Of a DNA stretch of 25,782 bases, positions 7,204 to 13,653 are shown piece after piece (position 1 is the stretch's first letter; every line of letters starts with the position of its first letter). The DNA lies in contig JARIDM010000215.1 of the NCBI GenBank assembly GCA_029263945.1, positions 1-25,782 of the forward strand, given 5' to 3'. Below the pieces are notes generated by a model, which was not told where the DNA came from, did no database searches, and saw only the letters and a program-made list of their open reading frames with translations. A program made the position numbers and the translations under genes. Source of the stretch: Sporosarcina sp. GTDB taxonomy: Bacteria > Bacillota > Bacilli > Bacillales_A > Planococcaceae.

Positions 7204-8127
7204 TTGAAACGTAGAAAAATCTATATCACAGGCCTTTTTTCAAGTTTACTTGCTTCCATTTTTACGATTTTTGGGTTTATCGCTACGAACAAACTCATGT
7301 ACCTGAAGATTAAAGATCCAGAGGTCATTATGAAAAGAGAAGTTTTAGCAAAACGTTTTGATGAAAAATGGTATAACGCTGTCAATAAAGAAGAACTGTG
7401 GATCCAATCACCAAACGGTTACTTACTGAAGGCCATCTTTTTAAAACCACTTAAAACGATGCGAACCGTAATTATTTGTCACGGGGTTACAGAAAATAAG
7501 ATTAACTCTTTTAAGTATGCCCGTCTTTTTGAACGACTTGGTTTTAATTCAGTTATTTATGATCACCGCCGTCACGGGGATTCTGGAGGGAAGACAACAA
7601 GTTTTGGTTTTTATGAAAAATTTGATTTACAAGCGATCGTTCATGCCACGAGAGAAAAGATTGGCTCATCAGCAAAACTAGGAATTCACGGAGAGTCAAT
7701 GGGTGGTGCAACAACAATTTTATATGCGGGTACCTATGTGGATGAGGCTGATTTTTATATTGCTGATTGTTCTTTTTCTGACTTTACAGAACAAGCGCTC
7801 CACGTGCTTCGAAGTGTGACACCTTTTCGTTCGACTATGGTTTTAAGAATTGCAAATTTATTTTTGAAGGTTCGAGATGGGTATACACTTGACTTAGTCT
7901 CTCCAAAAGAAGCCGTTGCATCCATTCAAAAACCGATGCTTTTTATTCATAGCATGGAAGATGACTTCATCCTTCCATACATGACTGAAGAACTTTTCGA
8001 GATAAAACAGGGACCCAAAATGTTGAAGTTATTTGATAAAGGCAAACACGCTCAATCATTTATTGAAAACCCCTTTGACTATGAAAACACCGTAAAAGAA
8101 TTCCTAAAAAATTATGTGTTTTCTTGA
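7204..8127 (+). CDS. yqkD: YqkD-like alpha/beta hydrolase, membrane-anchored
   Basis: The 307-residue protein has an N-terminal hydrophobic anchor (about 6-28) and an alpha/beta hydrolase fold. The nucleophile Ser165 is in GESMGG, an acidic residue (Asp253 or 254) is in MEDDFILP, and His282 is in KGKHAQS; the oxyanion loop HGVTENK starts at 93. The start is a TTG at 7204 behind GGAGGTG at 5 bases; earlier in-frame codons overlap the HMG-CoA lyase gene. It resembles B. subtilis YqkD in length and layout. The substrate is unknown, probably an ester or peptide at the membrane surface. A perfect hairpin GTGTTTTC/GAAAACAC (8116-8133) over the stop codon, followed by a T-run at 8143-8149, may end the transcript. 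Confidence 0.82.
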   Translation: MKRRKIYITGLFSSLLASIFTIFGFIATNKLMYLKIKDPEVIMKREVLAKRFDEKWYNAVNKEELWIQSPNGYLLKAIFLKPLKTMRTVIICHGVTENKINSFKYARLFERLGFNSVIYDHRRHGDSGGKTTSFGFYEKFDLQAIVHATREKIGSSAKLGIHGESMGGATTILYAGTYVDEADFYIADCSFSDFTEQALHVLRSVTPFRSTMVLRIANLFLKVRDGYTLDLVSPKEAVASIQKPMLFIHSMEDDFILPYMTEELFEIKQGPKMLKLFDKGKHAQSFIENPFDYENTVKEFLKNYVFS

Positions 8128-8153
8128 AAACACAACACATTGTTTTTTTGTAG

Positions 8154-8186
8154 AATGTAAAAAGGAAGTTAGTTAAACTAACTTCC
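8154..8186 (-). terminator. Terminator of the yneF-like gene
   Basis: GGAAGTTAGT (8164-8173) pairs with ACTAACTTCC (8177-8186) around a 3-base loop, a perfect 10-base stem. On the minus strand it is followed by TTTTTACATT. It lies 36 bases after the yneF stop, in the convergent gap with yqkD. Confidence 0.65.
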
Positions 8187-8221
8187 AAGGTGCACCCTAT
8201 ACGTAGGATGATTTTAATTTA

Positions 8222-8476
8222 TTATTTCTTTTCTTTCTTTTCTTTTTTATCTTTTTTGCTCTTTTTTTCGCTTGCCTTATTCATCTGACTCATCATCTGA
8301 TTAATGCGCTTTTGTGAAGGCTTTTGCCCCATTTGCATCATCATCATTCGTAACATGTCCTCATTAATAGGCGGGTTTTCTTCTAAGTATTTCATCATAT
8401 ATTGACGTGCAATGAAAAATCCAAGGGCTACACCAGCTATTAGCGCGACGATGATCCCTAATATCCACCAAATCAT
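8222..8476 (-). CDS. yneF: YneF family membrane protein (UPF0154)
   Basis: The 84-residue protein has one N-terminal membrane helix (about 2-24, WWILGIIVALIAGVALGFFI) followed by the family signature ARQYMMKYLEENPPINEDML and RMMMMQMGQKPSQKRINQMM. Function is unknown. It keeps its Bacillus position just downstream of sirA (85-base gap). The C-terminus is unusual: about 15 residues of almost pure lysine and glutamate (EKKSKKDKKEKKEKK), which the 72-residue B. subtilis protein, as I recall it, lacks. The start follows GGAGG. Confidence 0.92.
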   Translation of the reverse strand: MIWWILGIIVALIAGVALGFFIARQYMMKYLEENPPINEDMLRMMMMQMGQKPSQKRINQMMSQMNKASEKKSKKDKKEKKEKK

Positions 8477-8561
8477 CCGCGATTACCTCCTTCACTTCAG
8501 TTGTTCATTTTTACGCTTCCATGAAGGATTATACAATACTATGAGCTGATATACTACCTTT

Positions 8562-9011
8562 TCAATGAAAAATTGCTGATTCTCCTAATTGTTGATGGGT
8601 ATGTTTGATTGGTTTTAACCATCCCCACTCACCTTGTCCATTCATCACTGCAAAAAAACGATTGCCTACTTCTGATAATGCAACAAACAAATCTAGATCT
8701 AACATCCGAGAACCTTCACAAATAAGCGTTAAGCAATACGCTGAAATTGTAATGAAGATGATCCCTTTCACAGGATGTATTAATTTATATTGTTCGTTCT
8801 CAAACTCAATTGAAGTAAACATCTTCCCTAAATTTGATACAATCGCTTCTTCTAACATTTCTTTTTCAAGCGGGTCACATAAATAACGTACTTCTCGTAA
8901 ATCTTCATGGCGACTTCCATTCCCTCTTAACAAATCGTATAACAACCGTTCTCTGCCAATAATAAATGGTTCGTACATTTCTTTCACCTTATAGATCCCG
9001 TATGATCGCAC
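8562..9011 (-). CDS. sirA: Sporulation inhibitor of replication SirA
   Basis: The 149-residue protein matches SirA by pattern and position. It opens SYGIYKVKEMYEPFIIGRE-RLLYDLL and closes with GEWGWLKPIK, as in the B. subtilis protein. The gene lies between tkt and yneF, as in B. subtilis. SirA binds the N-terminal domain of DnaA and blocks new rounds of replication once sporulation begins. I start it at the GTG at 9011, 5 bases after AGGGGGTGG; a GTG at 9020 sits inside that site. A consensus Spo0A box lies about 80 bases upstream (9091-9097), fitting known Spo0A control. Overall similarity is low, as expected for this fast-evolving protein. Confidence 0.8.
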   Translation of the reverse strand: MRSYGIYKVKEMYEPFIIGRERLLYDLLRGNGSRHEDLREVRYLCDPLEKEMLEEAIVSNLGKMFTSIEFENEQYKLIHPVKGIIFITISAYCLTLICEGSRMLDLDLFVALSEVGNRFFAVMNGQGEWGWLKPIKHTHQQLGESAIFH

Positions 9012-9058
9012 TACCGCCACCCCCTATTAAAAGCATACACCCCTTATGATAAAAAGAC

Positions 9059-9097
9059 TGTCAAACTGTGAAATAGAATCACACTAGTTTTGTCGAA
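9059..9097 (-). promoter_or_regulatory. Spo0A-box region upstream of sirA
   Basis: TTTTGTCGAATTT contains a perfect 0A box TGTCGAA at 9091-9097 (plus strand). TGTCAAA, one mismatch away, lies in the same orientation at 9059-9065, 32 bases off, or about three helical turns. Both are upstream of the sirA start at 9011. The second site also reads TTGACA on the minus strand, but no good -10 follows at normal spacing. This gap (9012-9350) otherwise holds only the tkt terminator and a repeat half-copy. Confidence 0.6.
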
Positions 9098-9202
9098 TTT
9101 ACACATATTAAATTCACAAATAGCTAAAACTGAAGGCGTGAATCAATAGCAGATTACTTCCTTACATTTTAATTTAGCCAGCGTTTACTCATTTTGCTTA
9201 AA

Positions 9203-9250
9203 TAAAAAAATCGTTCCACGAATACCCGGTTGTCGAGTACGTGGAACGAT
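9203..9250 (-). terminator. Terminator of tkt
   Basis: ATCGTTCCACG (9210-9220) pairs with CGTGGAACGAT (9240-9250), a perfect 11-base stem with a 19-base loop. On the minus strand it is followed by TTTTTTTATT. It lies about 100 bases past the tkt stop because a repeat half-copy is in between. Confidence 0.8.
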
Positions 9251-9269
9251 TGCTAGCTGATGCGTTGGC

Positions 9270-9310
9270 GTTAATTTCATAATGACTTTAAGTGGCTACA
9301 ACGACGCAAC
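9270..9310. repeat. Half copy of a small palindromic intergenic repeat
   Basis: GTTAATTTCATAATGAC (9270-9286) is identical to the terminus of the full copy at 15009-15095 read in reverse. The match continues less perfectly through ACAACGACGCAAC, giving about 34 of 41 identical. It lies between the tkt stop codon and the tkt terminator. The other terminus is absent or too diverged. Confidence 0.6.
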
Positions 9311-9350
9311 ATATCAGCGGCAGAGCCATTAAAACCAATGATCGAATCGA

Positions 9351-11354
9351 CTACTTCAGCAAAGCTTTTACTTTTGCTACAACATTTTCTGTAGTGAAGC
9401 CATATTCTGCGATGACAATGTCTCCTGGTGCACTTGCGCCAAATGTGTCGATCGCAAGAATATCACCTTCGTCACCGACATATTTATGCCAGCCGAGTGA
9501 AACACCCATTTCGATCCCAAGACGTTTTTTAATATCCTTTGGCAAGACGCTCTCTTTGTAAGCAGCATCCTGTTGCTCAAATAAATCCCAAGACGGCATT
9601 GAAACGACAGAAGCATCAATACCTTCTGCTTTTAATTGCGTTTGTGAAGCTACAGCTAAATTCACTTCAGAACCTGTCGCAAGTAAAATCGCGTCTGGTT
9701 TTTCTTTTGTAGCTGGCGAAACGACATAAGCACCTTTTTCAACACCATTCATTGCCAATTCAGCTGATTTCGGTAATATCGCTAAATTTTGACGTGAAAG
9801 GATTAACGCTGTTGGTGTTTTTTTAGAAGAAACCGCCATTTTCCAAGCTGCTGCTGTCTCATTCGCATCAGCTGGACGAATGACTGATAATCCAGGCATT
9901 GCGCGTAGTGCTGCTAAATGTTCTACTGGCTCATGTGTTGGTCCATCTTCACCAACTGCTACACTATCATGTGTAAATACATAAGTAACAGGAACACCCA
10001 TTAAAGCGGATAGGCGAACTGCTGGACGAACATAATCACTAAAGACGAAGAATGTTGCACCGTACACATGTAAACCACCGTGCAGTGCCATTCCGTTTAG
10101 TGCTGTACCCATTGCAAACTCACGTACCCCAAACCAAATATTACGCCCTGCATAATTTGTAGGTAAGAAAGGATCTGACCCTTTAATTGTGGTATTATTT
10201 GAACCCGCAAGGTCCGCACTTCCACCAAATAGGGATGGCACGACTTTTGCAATTGCATTAATCGCGTCTCCTGAAGCAGCGCGTGTTGCAAGCGAAGTAC
10301 CTTCTTCATAGGTTGGTAGCGATTCTTCAAAGTTTGCAGGAAGTTTACGATCGATTGCATCTTTTAATTCTGATGCTAATGCTGCATATTTTCCTTCATA
10401 TTGCTTGAAGAGCTCATTCCATTCTTGCTCTTTACTCGCACCTAGTGTATTTGCCGCTTCTTTAAACGTCTCGTATACACCATCAGGTACATAGAAATCC
10501 TCTTCAAAAGTCCATTTGTAATAATCTTTTGTAAGTTTCATTTCGTCTTCACCTAATGGCGCACCATGTGAAGCAGATTTTCCTGATTTGTTCGGCGAAC
10601 CATAGCCAATTACAGTTTTCACTTCAATAATTGTCGGACCACCCGTATTGTTCTTTGCCTCTTCAATTGCTTCTGAAACACGTGCAATGTCATTGCCATC
10701 TGCAACGTGGATATAATTCCAACCATATGATTCAAAACGTTTACGGATATTCTCAGAGAATGACATGTCCAAATCTCCATCAAGCGAGATATCGTTACTG
10801 TCATATAAGACGACTAATTTGTCTAGTTGTAAATGTCCAGCAAGTGAGATTGCTTCTGCTGCAACACCTTCCATTAAATCTCCATCACCACAAAGCGCAT
10901 ATGTATGATGGTCTACAACATCAAAGTTTGGTTTGTTATATTTAGCCGCGAGGTGTTTTTCTGCCATAGCCATTCCTACAGCCATTCCAATCCCTTGACC
11001 AAGCGGACCTGTTGTCGCCTCAACGCCATCTGTATGACCGTATTCAGGATGTCCTGGTGTTAATGAACCCCATTGTCTAAACTTTTTAAGTTCTTCCATC
11101 GGTAAGTCATAGCCCCCAAGGTGAAGTAAGCTATACAATAGCATTGAGCCATGTCCCGCAGAAAGTACAAAGCGATCTCGGTTAAACCATTGTGGGTTAG
11201 ATGGATTATGGTGCATGTGTTTCGTCCACAATGTATATGCCATTGGAGCAGCGCCCATAGGCAATCCTGGATGTCCAGAGTTTGCTTTTTCTATTGCATC
11301 AATTGAAAGTGTACGGATTGTGTTAATTGAAAGTTGATCAAGTTCATGTGTCAT
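9351..11354 (-). CDS. tkt: Transketolase
   Basis: The 667-residue enzyme of the non-oxidative pentose phosphate pathway moves two-carbon units between sugar phosphates using thiamine diphosphate. An N-terminal segment has NSGHPGLPMGAAPMAY (His28) and GHPEYGHTDGVEATTGPLGQ (101-120), and the cofactor motif starts at GDGDLMEG (156-163). The central pyrimidine-binding domain has GVREFAMG, TFFVFSDY and FTHDSVAVGEDGPTHEP, and a C-terminal domain follows. Length is normal. It is followed by sirA and yneF on the same strand but has its own terminator. The upstream gene ynzC is 99 bases away across the gap 11355-11453. Close homologues such as DXP synthase are excluded by the motifs and length. Confidence 0.97.
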   Translation of the reverse strand: MTHELDQLSINTIRTLSIDAIEKANSGHPGLPMGAAPMAYTLWTKHMHHNPSNPQWFNRDRFVLSAGHGSMLLYSLLHLGGYDLPMEELKKFRQWGSLTPGHPEYGHTDGVEATTGPLGQGIGMAVGMAMAEKHLAAKYNKPNFDVVDHHTYALCGDGDLMEGVAAEAISLAGHLQLDKLVVLYDSNDISLDGDLDMSFSENIRKRFESYGWNYIHVADGNDIARVSEAIEEAKNNTGGPTIIEVKTVIGYGSPNKSGKSASHGAPLGEDEMKLTKDYYKWTFEEDFYVPDGVYETFKEAANTLGASKEQEWNELFKQYEGKYAALASELKDAIDRKLPANFEESLPTYEEGTSLATRAASGDAINAIAKVVPSLFGGSADLAGSNNTTIKGSDPFLPTNYAGRNIWFGVREFAMGTALNGMALHGGLHVYGATFFVFSDYVRPAVRLSALMGVPVTYVFTHDSVAVGEDGPTHEPVEHLAALRAMPGLSVIRPADANETAAAWKMAVSSKKTPTALILSRQNLAILPKSAELAMNGVEKGAYVVSPATKEKPDAILLATGSEVNLAVASQTQLKAEGIDASVVSMPSWDLFEQQDAAYKESVLPKDIKKRLGIEMGVSLGWHKYVGDEGDILAIDTFGASAPGDIVIAEYGFTTENVVAKVKALLK

Positions 11355-11453
11355 TCGTCAAAACGTCCTTTCGCTATAAATTCTTATCCTTACATATTAT
11401 AGTTTAGTCATAATCGAGCTTAAACACAATTTTTTTGAGACAAGTCGCTCATT

Positions 11454-11687
11454 TTAGTGAAGATTTTTACGATTTTTTGCCTGTTTTACCTTTTCAGGCG
11501 TGACATCAGTTCCCTCTGGGTCAATCACTTGTACATTTTCAATCGTTTCTCGCATTGATGAACGGAATGAAGATAAGTATTCCTGACGGAGAGTTGTCTG
11601 CTCTTTTGCTTCCTCGATCGAAAGACCAGCAGATTTAGATTTCTTAGAAAGTTCATTAATTCGATTTATTTTATCTTGAGACAACAT
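11454..11687 (-). CDS. ynzC: YnzC family protein (UPF0291 / DUF896)
   Basis: This 77-residue, mostly helical and charged protein has the family pattern: DKINRINELSKKSKSAGLSI near the start, then EEAKEQTTLRQEYLSSFRSS, and a flexible VTPEKVKQAKNRKN tail. In B. subtilis ynzC follows yneB and belongs to the SOS-induced yneA operon; its own role is unknown. Here a terminator (11780-11818) lies between yneB and ynzC, so expression may be only partly SOS-linked. The ATG at 11687 follows GGAGG. Confidence 0.92.
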   Translation of the reverse strand: MLSQDKINRINELSKKSKSAGLSIEEAKEQTTLRQEYLSSFRSSMRETIENVQVIDPEGTDVTPEKVKQAKNRKNLH

Positions 11688-11779
11688 ATAAATTCCTCCA
11701 AACTAACTATAATTGCTACGTAAAAACTTTCTGTGAAATTGGTTGAACTAATTGATTTTACGTTATAAATAAAGATATA

Positions 11780-11818
11780 CAAAAAAAGCAGGAAGCGCAA
11801 TATTTCAGCTTTCCTGCT
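11780..11818 (-). terminator. Terminator at the end of yneA-yneB
   Basis: AGCAGGAA (11787-11794) pairs with TTCCTGCT (11811-11818) around the yneB stop codon. On the minus strand it is followed by seven T. It separates yneB from ynzC. Confidence 0.7.
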
Positions 11819-12467
11819 CTTGTTCATATTCTTTAAAACGACGATGAACTGTTGCCTTACTCACATCGTGTCCAAGGCCTTTTAATACACCTGTTATCTC
11901 TTCAAACGTCAGTCCCTTATCTCGAAGTGAAACAATTTCTCGCGTAGGTACATCAATTCGTTCACGGCCCTCAACGTTGCCACGGTTCTTTAAGTTGAGT
12001 TCAGGACGATAACCTTCTCTAACAGCTCTTCGCATCCCGCGTTTTATTTTCACATTATGAAGTTTACGCTGGTATTCTTCGACGATTGCTAATATTTCCA
12101 GCAACATTGTATCCATCTCATTTAATGAGATAGGTCCCCCATCATGATTCGAATAAATCTTCGTCTCCATTTTTGCGAGCAAATGAAGAACGGCCATGCG
12201 TGCATTTCCTCTTCCTAATCTTGTTTCGTCTTGAATAAGGACTACTTCGATTTGTTCACTTTTAATAAAATCAAGCAAATCTAATAATCCCTCACGCTCA
12301 ATATCAAAACCACTATGTTGATCTATAAACGTTTCGACATGGTTAAGATTTAAGTCTTTTGCAAGTTGTTCAAGTTCTTCTTGCTGCCGTCTTAGGGATA
12401 ATTCCTGCGTTTCTTTTTCAGTACTCACACGGCAATATATGACGCATGCGTTTCTATCTTTGCTCAC
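11805..12467 (-). CDS. yneB: YneB, serine-recombinase-like protein of the SOS operon
   Basis: The 220-residue protein has a resolvase N-terminal domain with the nucleophile Ser15 in IYCRVSTE, the arginine-bearing DETRLGRGNARMAVL segment, and a C-terminal helix-turn-helix-like part (LTFEEITGVLKGLGHDVSKA, then TVHRRFKEY). By family it resembles site-specific recombinases, but in Bacillales it is a fixed chromosomal gene of the yneA operon with unclear function. Its start overlaps the yneA stop by 4 bases, showing translational coupling. A terminator surrounds its stop codon. No recombination site or mobile element is seen nearby. Confidence 0.92.
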   Translation of the reverse strand: MSKDRNACVIYCRVSTEKETQELSLRRQQEELEQLAKDLNLNHVETFIDQHSGFDIEREGLLDLLDFIKSEQIEVVLIQDETRLGRGNARMAVLHLLAKMETKIYSNHDGGPISLNEMDTMLLEILAIVEEYQRKLHNVKIKRGMRRAVREGYRPELNLKNRGNVEGRERIDVPTREIVSLRDKGLTFEEITGVLKGLGHDVSKATVHRRFKEYEQEQES

Positions 12468-12781
12468 TCTTTATCGCCTGTTGTATTCGTTGCCACTTCG
12501 TTTTGATTGAATTGTGGTGTTTTTATAGGGATGCGTAATTCTTTTCCTACTTGAATTTCTGTTGACGAAAGCTGATTGAGTTTTACGATTTCTTTAATCC
12601 ATTTATCTGTAGGTACATTATTCGCATATTGAATTGAGTAATTCCAGAGTGTGTCCCCCTCGGAAACAGTTACATTTTGATAAGCAACTTCTTGTTCCAT
12701 CTTATTTATACCGACCATCGTAAAAACGATACATAATACGACGATTATAATTAAGTAACTATTATTTTTAATGATTTGCAT
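12464..12781 (-). CDS. yneA: Cell division suppressor YneA (LysM protein)
   Basis: The 105-residue protein has an N-terminal membrane helix (about 8-26, YLIIIVVLCIVFTMVGI) and an external LysM domain (about 37-87, VTVSEGDTLWNYSIQYA ... VGKELRIPI), with a short polar tail. YneA is made during the SOS response and delays cell division until DNA is repaired. The gene is divergent from lexA and has a strong promoter (TTGACA, 17 bases, TAATAT; 12852-12824) with two SOS-like boxes across the expected transcription start and a perfect one upstream. The ATG at 12781 follows GGGGGA. It overlaps yneB by 4 bases. Confidence 0.94.
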   Translation of the reverse strand: MQIIKNNSYLIIIVVLCIVFTMVGINKMEQEVAYQNVTVSEGDTLWNYSIQYANNVPTDKWIKEIVKLNQLSSTEIQVGKELRIPIKTPQFNQNEVATNTTGDKE

Positions 12782-12795
12782 AGTAATCCCCCTAT

Positions 12796-12822
12796 AGAAT
12801 GTTTGTTCGGAGCGCTTGTTCT
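12796..12822. promoter_or_regulatory. Two tandem imperfect LexA (SOS) boxes at yneA
   Basis: AGAATGTTTGTTCG (12796-12809) and GGAGCGCTTGTTCT (12809-12822) each resemble CGAAC-N4-GTTYG, with two and three mismatches. They cover the predicted yneA transcription start, just downstream of its -10. Confidence 0.65.
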
Positions 12823-12823
12823 C

Positions 12824-12852
12824 ATATTAAAATAGATTTCAAGAATTGTCAA
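12824..12852 (-). promoter_or_regulatory. yneA promoter
   Basis: On the minus strand TTGACA (12852-12847) and TAATAT (12829-12824) are separated by exactly 17 bases. LexA boxes flank it on both sides. Confidence 0.8.
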
Positions 12853-12861
12853 CACTTTTTC

Positions 12862-12875
12862 CGAACTAATGTTTG
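12862..12875. promoter_or_regulatory. Perfect LexA (SOS) box between lexA and yneA
   Basis: CGAACTAATGTTTG matches the Gram-positive SOS box CGAAC-N4-GTTYG exactly. It overlaps the first three bases of the lexA -35 and lies 9 bases upstream of the yneA -35, so one bound LexA could affect both genes. Confidence 0.85.
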
Positions 12876-12901
12876 TTTTTTAGGAGAACGGCTGATATAC
12901 T
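12873..12901 (+). promoter_or_regulatory. lexA promoter
   Basis: TTGTTT (12873-12878) and TATACT (12896-12901) are 17 bases apart. The -35 overlaps the perfect SOS box, which gives lexA self-repression. Confidence 0.75.
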
Positions 12902-12914
12902 AATAGTAATAAAC

Positions 12915-12928
12915 AGAATTCGTGTTCG
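12915..12928. promoter_or_regulatory. Imperfect LexA box in the lexA leader
   Basis: AGAATTCGTGTTCG differs from CGAAC-N4-GTTCG at two positions. It lies just past the predicted lexA transcription start, so it could act as a second, weaker autoregulatory site. Confidence 0.6.
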
Positions 12929-12978
12929 AGTGGTCTATTCACTCTGTACGAACTTTACAATTTTGAGAGGTGAAAAGG

Positions 12979-13599
12979 ATGACAAAAATTTCGAAAAGAC
13001 AAGAATCTATTATGGAATTCATTAAAGCTGAAGTAAATCAAAAGGGTTATCCACCGTCTGTTAGAGAAATCGGAGCTGCAGTAGGTTTGGCTTCTAGTTC
13101 GACAGTTCATGGTCATTTAGCAAGACTTGAAAGCAAGGGCTATATTAGAAGAGATCCAACAAAACCACGTGCGATTGAAATTTTAGACCCAGAAGGATTA
13201 GATGTAATTAAACCAGGCGTATTAAATGTTCCGCTTATAGGTAAAGTAACAGCTGGTCAACCAATTACCGCTATTGAAAATATTGAAGAGTATTTCCCAC
13301 TTCCAGAGTCTTACGGAACAAAAGAAGACAATATCTTCATGTTAGAAATTATGGGGGATAGTATGATCGAAGCTGGTATTTTAAATGGAGATTATGTAGT
13401 TGTGAAACAAAAAAGCACGGCAGATAATGGGGAAATTGTCGTTGCGATGACCGAAGAAAATGAAGCAACCGTCAAACGGTTCTTTAAAGAAAAAGATTAC
13501 TTCAGACTACAACCAGAAAACGCATCAATGGATCCTATTATTGTTGATAATGTATCTATTCTTGGAAAAGTCGTTGGTGTTTACCGCAACATACATTAA
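12979..13599 (+). CDS. lexA: LexA repressor
   Basis: The 206-residue SOS repressor has a winged helix N-terminus (SVREIGAAVGLASSSTVHGH, 27-46). The self-cleavage site is Ala92-Gly93 in KVTAGQP, and the S24 peptidase-like C-terminal domain has catalytic Ser128 (GDSMIEAG) and Lys166 (TVKRFF). RecA-stimulated self-cleavage lifts repression of yneA and other DNA damage genes. I start it at the ATG at 12979, 7 bases after AGGTG; an in-frame GTG at 12970 overlaps that site. The start MTKISKRQ fits the family. A promoter and several SOS boxes lie upstream, and a strong terminator follows. Confidence 0.97.
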   Translation: MTKISKRQESIMEFIKAEVNQKGYPPSVREIGAAVGLASSSTVHGHLARLESKGYIRRDPTKPRAIEILDPEGLDVIKPGVLNVPLIGKVTAGQPITAIENIEEYFPLPESYGTKEDNIFMLEIMGDSMIEAGILNGDYVVVKQKSTADNGEIVVAMTEENEATVKRFFKEKDYFRLQPENASMDPIIVDNVSILGKVVGVYRNIH

Positions 13600-13608
13600 T
13601 AAATAGTA

Positions 13609-13653
13609 AAAAGCTGCAGCTCTTCATTTCTCTGATGAAGAGCTGCAGCTTTT
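13609..13653. terminator. Shared terminator of lexA and ynbB
   Basis: AAAAGCTGCAGCTCTTCAT (13609-13627) pairs with ATGAAGAGCTGCAGCTTTT (13635-13653), a 19-base stem with a 7-base loop. A- and T-rich ends on both sides suit both directions. Its right end touches the ynbB stop codon. Confidence 0.85.

Noticed and set aside
8222..8270. TTTCTTTT tract as a T-rich terminator or regulatory tract
   Set aside because: It is the lysine-coded 3' end of yneF; the real hairpin terminator is at 8164-8186.
9036..9064. TTGACA (minus strand, 9064-9059) as an ordinary sigma-A -35 for sirA
   Set aside because: No acceptable -10 occurs 16-18 bases downstream; the same bases are better read as part of an imperfect Spo0A box.
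11805..12467. Serine recombinase as a sign of a mobile element
   Set aside because: It is YneB, a fixed member of the yneA SOS operon, with a 4-base overlap to yneA and no attachment sites or cargo.
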